Origin: Leptofilum sp041748655
GTDB lineage: Bacteria; Chloroflexota; Anaerolineae; Promineifilales; Promineifilaceae
NCBI GenBank assembly: GCA_041748655.1
Contig: JBGTCV010000136.1
Location: 4,884 to 68,883, forward strand
Direction of reading: 5' to 3'
DNA: 64,000 nt
Both the position numbers and the translations under genes were made by a program. The notes under the pieces are model-generated. The model saw nothing but the letters and a program-made list of their open reading frames with translations, was not told the origin of the DNA and did not search any database. Shown here in pieces: positions 1 through 7,798 of the stretch; the stretch's first letter is position 1; each line of letters begins with the position of its first letter.

Positions 1-795
1 TCGGTGCGCATTCAGCCTTCGGAATTCGGCCGTATTTTTCTTACCATTACCTTTGGTCAGTTTTTAGCCAACCGGCAGAACCGGATGAATCGATTTTCCA
101 ACACTGTTGCCTCGCTTATTTATGTAGGCGTACCGATTGCCCTCATTTTTTTGCAGCCAGATTTGGGGATGTCGGTGCTGTACATTTCCGTCTGGTTTGT
201 GATGATCTGGCTGGCGGGGCTGCCGCTGTCTCATTTTGCTATTTTGGCGGTCTTGGGAGTGGGGACGATTGCGGCCGTTTTTCCCTTCTTGGCCGATTAT
301 CAGCAGGAGCGCATCACCACCTTTATCAATCCTGAAGAAGCAGATGCTGACGATTTGTTCAACATCGAGCAGGCGCAAATCAGTATTGGCTCCGGGGGCT
401 GGTGGGGTAAAGGGTATCTTAACGGCACGCAGAGCCAGCTCGGCTTTTTGCGGGTGCAGCATACCGATTTTATCTTCTCGGTTTTAACTGAAGAAATGGG
501 GCTGATGTTTGGTTCGCTGGTTGTTTTACTGCTGATGGGCTTTATTCTATGGCGCATTTTGCGGGTTGCCTGGCTTACGCCGGATCCGGCGGGCAAGTTT
601 ATTTGTGTGGGCATTGCGACGGTGATCTTTTTTCAAACGGCCGTAAACATCGGCATGAACGTGCGGCTGGTGCCCGTAACTGGGCTGACGCTGCCCTTTG
701 TGAGCTACGGGGGCAGCTCCCTAACCACGCTGTTCATCGGCATTGGCATCGTCCAATCCGTCCTCATGCGCCACCGCAAGCAAGAATTTGGCTAA
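1..795 (+). CDS. RodA/FtsW-family SEDS protein, 3' portion
   Basis: The gene is cut by the left edge; the frame is open from base 1 and ends with TAA at 793-795, leaving about 264 residues. SEDS proteins are integral membrane peptidoglycan glycosyltransferases working with a class B PBP. The fragment opens with the family motif QPSEF and ends with the conserved loop SYGGSS followed by a last membrane helix and a short basic tail. Several hydrophobic helices lie between. The extracellular loop with QHTDFIFSV is typical of RodA/FtsW. A separate ftsW lies in the dcw cluster at 33284-34510, so this copy is more likely RodA (elongation), but the missing N-terminus prevents a firm choice. Confidence 0.88.
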   Translation, partial: SVRIQPSEFGRIFLTITFGQFLANRQNRMNRFSNTVASLIYVGVPIALIFLQPDLGMSVLYISVWFVMIWLAGLPLSHFAILAVLGVGTIAAVFPFLADYQQERITTFINPEEADADDLFNIEQAQISIGSGGWWGKGYLNGTQSQLGFLRVQHTDFIFSVLTEEMGLMFGSLVVLLLMGFILWRILRVAWLTPDPAGKFICVGIATVIFFQTAVNIGMNVRLVPVTGLTLPFVSYGGSSLTTLFIGIGIVQSVLMRHRKQEFG

Positions 796-870
796 GTGCC
801 CTCCCCCTAACCCCCTCCCACAGGGAGGGGAAAACCGTAAGTTATTAAATTTTTGTTCCTAAGGGTTTTA

Positions 871-948
871 TCAAAGAGACGAAGAAACAAAGAGACAAAG
901 ATCAACTTCATTTTCTTTGTTCCTTCCTTTCTTCGTTCCTTCGTATAC
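871..948. repeat. Imperfect inverted repeat of GAAGAAACAAAG-like words
   Basis: The gap 796-1096 holds no gene. Its left part has a short hairpin (CCCTCCC/GGGAGGG near 815-831). Bases 871-948 form an imperfect inverted repeat whose left arm is rich in AAACAAAGAGAC and whose right arm in CTTTGTTCCTTC. It resembles in style the other iterated-word hairpins of the window. Confidence 0.5.
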
Positions 949-1096
949 GATTTTCCCCTCTTATTGTGGAAGCCCCTGGCTGAATCCAGTATACTCCCCA
1001 CTCACTTTTGAATTTAATCGAAGGAGCCGCAGAAAGAGGAACACCCCTCTTAATTCTCTGTGATCTCTGTGGCCAAAAATTATTCAGGAAGGATTG

Positions 1097-2584
1097 ATGA
1101 CAGTTAGAACACGATTTGCTCCCAGCCCCACGGGCTATCTACACATTGGCGGCGTCTGGGCGGCGCTGTTTGCCTGGCTTTACGCCAGGCGGCACGGTGG
1201 CCAATTTTTGCTGCGCATCGAGGATACCGATACCAAGCGCACGATCCCCGGCGCGCTGGAAAGCTTGATGGCCAGCCTGCGCTGGTTTGGCTTGGATTGG
1301 GACGAAGGGCCAGATATTGGCGGGCCATTTGGGTCGTATGTGCAAACGGAGCGTAGGGCGCTGTACCAGGAGTGGGCCAACTGGCTGCTTGAACACGATT
1401 TTGCCTACAAATGTTTTGCCACAGCGGAAGAGCTGGCTGAAATGCGGGCAGCGCTGGAGGCCAAAGGGGATCGCTCTGGTTATGATCGGCGGTATCGTGA
1501 TTTGCCAGTGGAAGAGGTAGCGAAGCTGGAAGCAGCCGGGCGTGAATACGTGGTGCGTTTTAAGATGCCGCTTGATGGGCAAACGGCCGTTCCCGACCTG
1601 CTGCGTGGAGATGTCATCTTCGACAATACGCAGTTCACCGATTATGTGCTGCTTAAATCTAACGGCCTGCCCACCTACCACCTGGCCCACGTAGTAGACG
1701 ATCATTTTATGCAGATTAGCCACATCACCCGTGGTGTGGAGTGGCTGAACACCGCCCCAATTCACGTCAATTTATTTAAAGCGTTTGGTTGGGAAATGCC
1801 CGTGCTGGTTCATCTGCCCGTTATCTTGAACCCCAGCGGCAAGGGCAAGCTGAGCAAGCGCCACCAGGCATTCACCGAAGATGGTACCGAAATTTTGGTG
1901 CGTGCCGATGAATTTATGGCGGGAGGCTATCTGCCGGAAGCGGTGCTCAACTTCCTGGCCAACATTGGCTGGACCTTTGGCGATGATGTGGAAAAATTTA
2001 CGATGCAAGAAGCGATTGCCCGCTTTGATCTGGCCAGCGTTAGCCCGGCGCCCACCAAGCTGCCGTACAGCAAGCTGGATTGGCTCAACGGGCAATATAT
2101 TCAGGAGATGGAACCGCTGGAACTGGCCAAGGCAGTACGGCCGTTCCTGGAAGCTGCCGGTTTGGAAGTGAACGTAGATGCCCTGTTGGTCGTCATGCCC
2201 CCCATGCGCGTGCGCCTCAAGCGCTTCCCCGACGCCATTCCCTTTTTGCGCTTCTTGTCTGAAGAGATGCCCCTGCCAGACAGCGCCGAAGGATTGGCTC
2301 ACAAGCAGATGCCCGTGGAATCGACGGCCGCCGCCTTCCGCGAGGCGCGGGAGATGCTGGCCAGCTTAGACCTATTTATTCTGGAAACGATCAGTGCCCA
2401 ACTGGTGGCCATTGGTGAAAAGCACACCACTACCGGCAAGGCTGGCCCCTTCCTGGGGCAGATGCGTTTGGCCGTGACGGGGCAGCAAGTGTCGCCGCCG
2501 CTGTTTGAATCCGTGGTGGCGCTTGGGCGTGCCCGGGTAGTGCAAAGATTGGACCAGATTTTAGCCCTTTTTGCTAACGAATAA
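1097..2584 (+). CDS. gltX: Glutamyl-tRNA synthetase (GluRS)
   Basis: Class I aminoacyl-tRNA synthetase that ATP-dependently attaches glutamate to tRNA-Glu, and to tRNA-Gln if non-discriminating. The 495-residue product has the N-terminal signature PSPTGYLHIGG, with HIGG as the HIGH element at residues 16-19. The KMSKS equivalent is KLSKR at about residues 251-255. Length is normal for bacterial GluRS. I chose ATG at 1097, since AGGAAGG lies just upstream; an in-frame TTG at 1094 is possible but less likely. The gene is followed by a hairpin and a tRNA-Gln gene. No truncation is visible. Discrimination between tRNA-Glu and tRNA-Gln cannot be read from the sequence with certainty. Confidence 0.97.
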   Translation: MTVRTRFAPSPTGYLHIGGVWAALFAWLYARRHGGQFLLRIEDTDTKRTIPGALESLMASLRWFGLDWDEGPDIGGPFGSYVQTERRALYQEWANWLLEHDFAYKCFATAEELAEMRAALEAKGDRSGYDRRYRDLPVEEVAKLEAAGREYVVRFKMPLDGQTAVPDLLRGDVIFDNTQFTDYVLLKSNGLPTYHLAHVVDDHFMQISHITRGVEWLNTAPIHVNLFKAFGWEMPVLVHLPVILNPSGKGKLSKRHQAFTEDGTEILVRADEFMAGGYLPEAVLNFLANIGWTFGDDVEKFTMQEAIARFDLASVSPAPTKLPYSKLDWLNGQYIQEMEPLELAKAVRPFLEAAGLEVNVDALLVVMPPMRVRLKRFPDAIPFLRFLSEEMPLPDSAEGLAHKQMPVESTAAAFREAREMLASLDLFILETISAQLVAIGEKHTTTGKAGPFLGQMRLAVTGQQVSPPLFESVVALGRARVVQRLDQILALFANE

Positions 2585-2610
2585 CGCCCGGAATGGGCGT
2601 CGCTTGTTTG
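2584..2610 (+). terminator. Hairpin terminator-like element after gltX
   Basis: ACGCCC (2584-2589) pairs with GGGCGT (2595-2600) around a 5-nt loop and is followed by CGCTTGTTTG. The stem begins inside the gltX stop codon. The T-rich tail is weak, so termination may be partial. Confidence 0.5.
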
Positions 2611-2636
2611 CCATGCGTCGCAGCTTCTGGTAGAAT
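2608..2636 (+). promoter_or_regulatory. Sigma70-type promoter for tRNA-Gln
   Basis: TTGCCA (2608-2613) and TAGAAT (2631-2636) are separated by exactly 17 bp, each one base from consensus. The tRNA starts at 2659, giving a short leader. Confidence 0.65.
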
Positions 2637-2658
2637 TTCGCTTCGTTCAGCCGAACAG

Positions 2659-2729
2659 TGCGGGATAGTTTAACGGCAGAACCGGCGGCTCTGAACCGTC
2701 TAGTCCAGGTTCGAATCCTGGTCCCGCAG
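2659..2729 (+). tRNA. tRNA-Gln (anticodon CTG)
   Basis: A full cloverleaf can be folded by eye. The acceptor stem is TGCGGGA (2659-2665) with TCCCGCA (2722-2728), giving the U1-A72 pair typical of tRNA-Gln. The anticodon arm is GGCGG-CTCTGAA-CCGTC with anticodon CTG. The T arm is CCAGG-TTCGAAT-CCTGG. CCA is not encoded. It lies directly after gltX and has its own promoter and terminator. Confidence 0.96.
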
Positions 2730-2747
2730 TTACTGGTTTCCCAGTTA

Positions 2748-2785
2748 GAAAGAACATGGCACAGGCTATGTTCTTTTTCTTTTTT
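2748..2785 (+). terminator. Rho-independent terminator of tRNA-Gln
   Basis: AAAGAACAT (2749-2757) pairs with ATGTTCTTT (2768-2776) around a 10-nt loop, followed by TTCTTTTTT. It is 20 bases beyond the tRNA. Confidence 0.85.
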
Positions 2786-2866
2786 ACCGCAAAGGGCGCG
2801 GAGAAAAATAAAATCTGCCTGCCAGCAGGCGCACTTTTTCTTCAAAGGCGTGGACGGTGGGGTGGG

Positions 2867-3574
2867 TTAGTTGCCTAAAACTTTATTGCCGGTGGGGCCG
2901 GGACTGCCATCGGCAGGTTCAATAGTGACGCCGAAGTTTACATAACTAGAAAGCGGCTCAGGGGATTGCACCCACACGGCGCGGTAGCCATCTTCCGCTA
3001 CGTTAAAAAGTGCGCCGCTGGTTCGTTGTCCGTCCTTGATAAGCCAGAGCTGGTATGCTTCTGTTTCTGGCAGGACAGGTAAATTTTGTACCACCAGCGT
3101 GCCGTGCTCGCCGTCGGCGCTAATGATGAGGATGCCGGTGGCGGTGGCGTAAACTTCTGTGCCAGTGAGGGTGACGGTGCCGAAGTTGGCGGGAGTGGTG
3201 GCGTCGTTTAGCTGTTGGCGCAGCTGCCAGTTGCTGATGAGCAGCAGGATCAACACTACAGCGAGAACGGGCTGCCAAAACGGCCGTTTGACAAACCAGC
3301 CTTGCCAATTGCGCCACCATCTAGCTGGCTGCGCTCCCTTTTGTTCCGCATCAATTTTTTGCAAGAGCTGGCCTTTGAGGCCGGGGGGCGGGGCTGCGGT
3401 GGGCAAGGTCAACGCCAGAAGGCCGATTACTTCCTGGTACGCTTGCAGCTCTTCCCGGCAGGCTACACACGCAACCAGATGCGCCTCAATCTGTGCTGTT
3501 TCTGGGGTATCCAGGATATTGAGCGCATAGGCGGCAAGCTGGTCATTGATGTGGCCGTGGGTTTCAGAATTCAT
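2867..3574 (-). CDS. Membrane anti-sigma factor with zinc-finger motif, RskA-like
   Basis: 235 residues. The N-terminus carries a zinc-binding anti-sigma motif HxxxCxxC (H32, C36, C39), the type that holds an ECF sigma factor inactive. A single hydrophobic helix at about residues 98-116 would place the rest outside the membrane. The C-terminal part has the sequence style of the RskA domain (NLPVLPETEAYQLWLI, then SGALF). It lies 71 bp downstream of the ECF sigma gene on the same strand, the classical sigma/anti-sigma order. The signal sensed is unknown. Family assignment is good; partner choice is inferred from adjacency. Confidence 0.88.
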   Translation of the reverse strand: MNSETHGHINDQLAAYALNILDTPETAQIEAHLVACVACREELQAYQEVIGLLALTLPTAAPPPGLKGQLLQKIDAEQKGAQPARWWRNWQGWFVKRPFWQPVLAVVLILLLISNWQLRQQLNDATTPANFGTVTLTGTEVYATATGILIISADGEHGTLVVQNLPVLPETEAYQLWLIKDGQRTSGALFNVAEDGYRAVWVQSPEPLSSYVNFGVTIEPADGSPGPTGNKVLGN

Positions 3575-3645
3575 TCGTTCCGTTCATGATATGAAAATTA
3601 ACAACTTTCTTATTTAGCAGATACGCGCCCGGCCTTTGTTTGGAT

Positions 3646-4212
3646 TTATGGCAGCAGCGTATTGCGCAGCTTTTGCATCCCCAGCCGAATGCGTGTTTTA
3701 ACGGTGCCAATGGGCATGTTTAGCTTCCCGGCTATCTGGCTGTGGCTGTAGCCGCGAAAGTAAGCCATCTCTAAAACTTCTTGCTGCTCCTGCGGGAGTT
3801 GTGTCAGGGCTGCGTATACTTTTTGCATTTGCATTTGGTGAAAAACGGCCGTTTCCGGGGAACGGCCGTCGGCATGTGGTTCAAAATTGAGTTCTGCCCA
3901 GCTGATGCTGTTATGTTCTGGGCGTATCCCTTCACGGCGCAAAATGTCGATGGCCCGGTTGCGGGTCATGCTGGTGAGCCAGGTGCGCACGCTGGCCCGG
4001 TCGGCCCGGTAGCTGTCCGCTTTTTCCCAGACGCGCCGGAACACATCCAGGGTTATTTCTTCGGCCAGCTGTTGATTGCCTATTAACTGGTAGGCGACCG
4101 TGTAGAGTAAACGGCCGTATTGATCATACAGCGTGCTCAGCGCCCCGGCTTCCCGGCGGGCAATGCGACGCAGCAGCAGCTGATCTTCTTCAGTGATTAA
4201 TTCGGCAGACAT
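3646..4212 (-). CDS. ECF RNA polymerase sigma factor, SigK/RpoE-like
   Basis: 188 residues, the usual size of an extracytoplasmic-function sigma factor with region 2 and region 4 only. Region 2 (about 22-92) includes the stretch AEEITLDVFRRVW, typical for -10 recognition and core binding. Region 4 (about 130-182) ends with a helix-turn-helix reading YSHSQIAGKLNMPIGTVKTRI. Two palindromes ACGGCCGT lie between the two regions. It is first in a two-gene unit with the downstream zinc-finger anti-sigma gene. I found no clear autoregulatory promoter upstream. Confidence 0.93.
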   Translation of the reverse strand: MSAELITEEDQLLLRRIARREAGALSTLYDQYGRLLYTVAYQLIGNQQLAEEITLDVFRRVWEKADSYRADRASVRTWLTSMTRNRAIDILRREGIRPEHNSISWAELNFEPHADGRSPETAVFHQMQMQKVYAALTQLPQEQQEVLEMAYFRGYSHSQIAGKLNMPIGTVKTRIRLGMQKLRNTLLP

Positions 4213-4282
4213 CCTGGTATTGTATAAACTGTCTGATGGCTGGCAACTTTCCCGTTTGTCTCCCGGTTGGGTGCAATTGCGG

Positions 4283-4288
4283 TATAAT
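4283..4288 (+). promoter_or_regulatory. Possible -10 element upstream of the slipin gene
   Basis: TATAAT stands at 4283-4288, 134 bp before the slipin start. No good -35 hexamer is visible at the right distance, so this is only a candidate. The leader that follows contains one AACGGCCGTA palindrome near 4350. Confidence 0.35.
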
Positions 4289-4421
4289 GGATTTGTGTTG
4301 CTTTATGACAACACGGGTAAGACAATTTGAACTTGTGAAGGTCGTTGGGAAACGGCCGTATCGTTGAAAGCGCCTCGCAGCCTGCAAAAAAAATTAGCTT
4401 TCATACAAAAAGGAGACAACA

Positions 4422-5240
4422 ATGGAATTAATACTCCCTATCGTTTGTGTTGTTGTAGCTGGGCTTGTGGTTATTCTGATCGCCTCAGTTCGTGTCGTTC
4501 AGGAATATGAACGGGGTGTTATCTTTCGTTTGGGACGGGTGATGGCGGCTAAAGGGCCTGGCCTGTTCTTTATCATTCCCATTATCGACAAAATGGTTAA
4601 AGTGGATTTACGCACCATCACCCTCGACGTACCGGCCCAGGAAGCGATTACGAGCGATAACGTGACCGTCAAAGTCAACGCCGTGGTTTACTTCCGGGTT
4701 ATTGATCCGGTGATGGCGATTGTACAGATTGAAGATTTCCGCCGAGCCACCTGGCAAATTGCCCAAACCAGCCTGCGTAACGTCATCGGCCAATCCATGA
4801 TGGACCAGATTTTGCAGGATCGGGAGCAGATTAACGACACGTTGCAGCACATCATTGATGAATCGACGGAGCCGTGGGGCGTTAAAGTTTCTATTGTAGA
4901 AATTAAGGACGTGGAGCTAAACAGCACCATGGTGCGGGCGATGGCGCGCCAGGCTGAAGCGGAACGGGAACGCCGGGCCAAAATTATTCAGGCCGAGGGT
5001 GATTTCCAGGCGGCGCAGAAGCTGTCTGAAGCGGCGCGCATTATGAATACGGAACCGGGCGCGATGACGCTGCGCTACCTGCAAACGCTGGTAGAGATTG
5101 GGGTGGAGCAAAACACAACCACCATCTTCCCCATTCCGATTGACATCATTTCGGAGTTCATCGTCGCCCGCCAAAATTCAGTTGAAAATCGTGAAATTAA
5201 CGCCAAACTGGACGCAGCCGCTGCGGATGATGCGGTTTAA
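4422..5240 (+). CDS. Slipin / SPFH (band 7) family membrane protein
   Basis: 272 residues. The first ~25 residues form a hydrophobic anchor, followed by the stomatin signature RVVQEYERGVIFRLGR and a full SPFH/band 7 domain. A charged helical segment rich in Ala, Glu and Arg (about 180-215, MARQAEAERERRAKII) is the coiled coil used for oligomerization. Slipins form ring-like membrane scaffolds; a membrane NfeD-like partner is common in other genomes but is not seen here. The start at 4422 has AAAAAGGAG 7 bp upstream. It appears monocistronic and ends at a strong terminator. Confidence 0.93.
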   Translation: MELILPIVCVVVAGLVVILIASVRVVQEYERGVIFRLGRVMAAKGPGLFFIIPIIDKMVKVDLRTITLDVPAQEAITSDNVTVKVNAVVYFRVIDPVMAIVQIEDFRRATWQIAQTSLRNVIGQSMMDQILQDREQINDTLQHIIDESTEPWGVKVSIVEIKDVELNSTMVRAMARQAEAERERRAKIIQAEGDFQAAQKLSEAARIMNTEPGAMTLRYLQTLVEIGVEQNTTTIFPIPIDIISEFIVARQNSVENREINAKLDAAAADDAV

Positions 5241-5257
5241 TCACTAAAGTTGCAGCT

Positions 5258-5292
5258 GCGGGGGAATCGCTTCAGGCGACTCCCCCGCTTTT
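5258..5292 (+). terminator. Rho-independent terminator after the slipin gene
   Basis: GCGGGGGA (5258-5265) pairs perfectly with TCCCCCGC (5281-5288), followed by TTTT. It overlaps the start region of the next gene, which argues for the later GTG start of that gene. Confidence 0.8.
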
Positions 5293-5302
5293 GGGTGTCT
5301 TC

Positions 5303-6649
5303 GTGCGTCGTCGATTTTTTTTACCTCTTTTTCTGATAGTTCTTCTTTTTTTGGTGTCTTGTTCTTTACTGGAAGGGCCGCAGCAGCTGGTGATCCCAAC
5401 GCCGCCAGGCGGTACGCCGTTTGCCAGCATTGCCCAGGCAAGTGGTCCCTTGATTACGAATCCGGAAGGAAATGTCATTGAAGCAGTGAACCCGGATTTG
5501 CACGGCTTGCTAGATCAGGTTTCGCGGCAAAATCTGGTTGGGTATGTGCAAACCTTGCAGGGGTTTTACACGCGGAACACGTTCAGCGTGACAGACCAGG
5601 AAGGGTTGGGCATTGGAGCGGCCCGGCGCTGGGTGTTTAATGAGTTTATTCGGGTGGGAAACGGCCGTCTCCTGGTCGAGGTAGATGAATTTCCGGTCAA
5701 CCAGGGGGGCGTGGTTTACAACCAGCAAAATATTGTGGCCACCCTGCAAGGCACCGGCAGCCATCCTGGCGTCATTGTGATTGGGGCGCATTACGATTCT
5801 CGCAGTATCGATCCGCTGAGCGGCAGCAGCTATGCTCCAGGAGCCAACGACAACGGCTCTGGCGTGGCGGCGCTGTTGGAAACGGCGCGAGTGCTTAGCT
5901 CCCGCGAATGGAACCAAACCATTGTGTTTGTGGCCTTTGCGGTTGAGGAGCAAAACCGGCAGGGCAGCATCCATTTTGTGACGAATCGGCTGCTTATGGG
6001 TTGGCGCATTGACGCCATGGTGAGTATTGACATTGTGGGCGGTCGGCCTGGTATTCCCCAATCCGTGCGGCTGTTTTCATCTGGACCAGATAGTTCGCCG
6101 CCCCGCCAGCTGGCGCGATACATGCATTTTGTGGGCGAGTCGTACTTGCCTTTGTTTCCCTTTGACATAATTGATGCTGAAGATCGGCAGGGGCGGTACA
6201 GCGATCACATCAGCTTTTTGCAGGCAGGCATCCCGGCCGTGCGCATGACAGAGTCGCAAGAAGACCCCAACCGGCAGCACAACAGCGGGGATACGGCCGA
6301 ATGGCTGGATTATGACTATTTGCGGCAGGTGACGCAGCTGAACATTGCCGTTTTGGGCAACGCGGCGGCGGCCCCGCCCCAGCCAGCTGCGCCAGCCATT
6401 GAGCCAATGGCCGAACCGGGGGCGTATGCGCTTACCTGGGTTCCAGACAGCAATGCGGCGGGGTATGCCATTTCCTTTCGCCCCATTGGGTCGCCTGGCT
6501 ACTCTGAATTTCGTTATGTCAATAGTAACGAGGCGGGCAATGTGGCCATTACCGGATTGGATCCGTCGGTGCAATATGGGGTGAGCATTGCGGGTTTGGA
6601 TGGAAGCGGCCGTATCGGCCTTTTCTCCCCAGAAATATTCACGCCATAA
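5303..6649 (+). CDS. M28-family metallopeptidase lipoprotein with C-terminal Fn3-like domain
   Basis: About 448 residues from GTG 5303; a TTG at 5291 is in frame but lies in the preceding terminator. Basic residues, a hydrophobic stretch and the lipobox LVSC predict a lipoprotein. The zinc aminopeptidase motifs of M28 are present in order: GAHYDS, ANDNGSG, the EE pair in FAVEEQ, and YSDHISF with the last His ligand. The final ~85 residues (PAAPAIEPMAEPGAYALTW onwards) look like a fibronectin type III domain. Likely role: hydrolysis of peptides outside the membrane. The exact specificity cannot be told. Confidence 0.88.
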   Translation: MRRRFFLPLFLIVLLFLVSCSLLEGPQQLVIPTPPGGTPFASIAQASGPLITNPEGNVIEAVNPDLHGLLDQVSRQNLVGYVQTLQGFYTRNTFSVTDQEGLGIGAARRWVFNEFIRVGNGRLLVEVDEFPVNQGGVVYNQQNIVATLQGTGSHPGVIVIGAHYDSRSIDPLSGSSYAPGANDNGSGVAALLETARVLSSREWNQTIVFVAFAVEEQNRQGSIHFVTNRLLMGWRIDAMVSIDIVGGRPGIPQSVRLFSSGPDSSPPRQLARYMHFVGESYLPLFPFDIIDAEDRQGRYSDHISFLQAGIPAVRMTESQEDPNRQHNSGDTAEWLDYDYLRQVTQLNIAVLGNAAAAPPQPAAPAIEPMAEPGAYALTWVPDSNAAGYAISFRPIGSPGYSEFRYVNSNEAGNVAITGLDPSVQYGVSIAGLDGSGRIGLFSPEIFTP

Positions 6650-6674
6650 AAAAAGCCCCGGCGTAAGCCAGGGC
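6648..6674 (-). terminator. Minus-strand terminator between convergent reading frames
   Basis: GCCCCGGC (6655-6662) and GCCAGGGC (6667-6674) form a hairpin with one mismatch. On the minus strand it is followed by seven T. It would stop transcripts arriving from the hydrolase gene and the small fragment at 6733-6882. Confidence 0.65.
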
Positions 6675-6683
6675 GGTGGGGAT

Positions 6684-6738
6684 CAGGTAATTGAGCAATT
6701 GGGTCATTCCTGCCAATTGCTCGATCACTCAATTACTC
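6684..6738. repeat. Iterated-word hairpin repeat, AATTGAGT family
   Basis: AGGTAATTGAGCAATTGGG on the left is mirrored by CCAATTGCTCGATCACTC plus AATTACTC on the right. It belongs to the same family as repeats near 20921, 28993, 34530, 35970, 40704 and 63429. Its right edge overlaps the stop codon of the small minus-strand fragment. Confidence 0.6.
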
Positions 6739-6882
6739 TTCAAAGACCACGACCAGATAGGCCGAGGTGCGGGTATCTTCGGTGATGGTGACGGTGAGGG
6801 AACGGCCGTCTTGCTCAAAAAACATCAGCGCAGTGGTTCCTTCAAAAATAAAAGAATCTGTCAAGGAAATGAGCCACACTGT
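6733..6882 (-). pseudogene. Possible 3' remnant of a lost gene (49 codons)
   Basis: On the minus strand a frame is open from 6882 to the TAA at 6733-6735. It ends with residues LVVVFEE and contains the segment EQDGRSLTVTITEDTRTSA. The codon use looks coding-like and one ACGGCCGT is read in frame as DGR. A TGA closes the frame at 6883-6885, inside a hairpin (arms around 6869-6877 and 6889-6897), and there is no ATG near the start, only GTG (6877-6879) or TTG. I read it as the tail of a decayed or rearranged gene. A tiny real gene starting at GTG is possible. Function unknown. Confidence 0.4.
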
Positions 6883-6922
6883 TCAGGTGTGACTCATCAT
6901 AAAAAAACAGGGGATTGGGTGA

Positions 6923-7609
6923 TTAAAGTGCGTGAGGTTCATCTATAGTAAGGATGAGGGGGGCAACGGCCGTTTTCTCCATCACATTCTCAGCCCAGGC
7001 CGACACATCAATGGCAATCGGCGGCCAGGTATTGTAATGGCAAGGGATGACCATCTTTGGCTTTAAATAGTCCAGCGCCAGCACCGAATCTTCCGGCCCC
7101 ATGGTGAAGTTGTCTCCAACTGGCAAAATGGCCACATCAATGCCCGCCTGGCCAATCAACGCCATGTCGGAGAACAAAGCCGTATCCCCTGCGATGTAGA
7201 TCGTTTTGTCATCGGCCCTCAACAGAAAACCTCCAGGATTGCCGCCGTAAGAGCCATCTGGCAGGCCAGAGCTGTGTACGGCATGTGTCATCTTGACGCG
7301 GCCAAAGGGGAAACTGTACCCTCCACCGATGTTCATCGCATGAACATTTTCATGCCCCTGTGCCTCGATCCAGGTACAAATCTCAAAATTAGCAATGACC
7401 AATGCGCTGGTGCGTTTGGCCAGAGCGACCGTGTCGGCGATGTGGTCGCCGTGGCCGTGGGTTTGCAGAATAAAATCGGCCGATACTGCATCCACACTGG
7501 TTTGGGCTGAGGGATTGTTGCCCACAAAAAAGGGATCGACCACGATGTTTGTGCCGTTGATGTTCAGGGAAAACGTTGAATGGCCGTGCCAGGTAATAGA
7601 AATCGACAT
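6923..7609 (-). CDS. UPF0173-type metal-dependent hydrolase, metallo-beta-lactamase fold
   Basis: 228 residues, the standard length of UPF0173 hydrolases. The start ITWHGHSTFSL and the metal motif HGHGDH (about residues 50-55), followed by a His in HAVHSSG, an Asp in AGDTALF and a His in PCHYNTWPP, match the two-metal site of the metallo-beta-lactamase fold. It is soluble, with no signal peptide. A ribosome site AAAGGAGG precedes ATG 7609. The substrate of this conserved family is not established. The next genes on both sides do not suggest a pathway. Confidence 0.92.
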   Translation of the reverse strand: MSISITWHGHSTFSLNINGTNIVVDPFFVGNNPSAQTSVDAVSADFILQTHGHGDHIADTVALAKRTSALVIANFEICTWIEAQGHENVHAMNIGGGYSFPFGRVKMTHAVHSSGLPDGSYGGNPGGFLLRADDKTIYIAGDTALFSDMALIGQAGIDVAILPVGDNFTMGPEDSVLALDYLKPKMVIPCHYNTWPPIAIDVSAWAENVMEKTAVAPLILTIDEPHAL

Positions 7610-7734
7610 GAGCAGCCTCCTTTTTCAGCTGAAATGAATTGTAAATAAAGCGTGGTGTAACAGGTAGCACTACTAATAAGTAGAGTATAAAAGGGGAAAG
7701 TGGGGGCGTCAAACCAGTCGGCACAAAAACCCTG

Positions 7735-7771
7735 CACAAAAAAGCAGGCCGGGCAATTTGCCACGGCCTGC
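7735..7771 (-). terminator. Rho-independent terminator of the lytic transglycosylase gene
   Basis: GCAGGCCG and CGGCCTGC arms (7744-7751 and 7764-7771) form the stem; on the minus strand six T follow (7738-7743 as A on the plus strand). It lies 28 bp after the stop codon at 7799. Confidence 0.82.
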
Positions 7772-7798
7772 TTATATTGCAGAGTATTGGAGATAAAT

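Noticed and set aside
6869..6897. Terminator for the UPF0173 hydrolase gene
   Set aside because: A hairpin exists, but on the minus strand the T run is before, not after, the stem.
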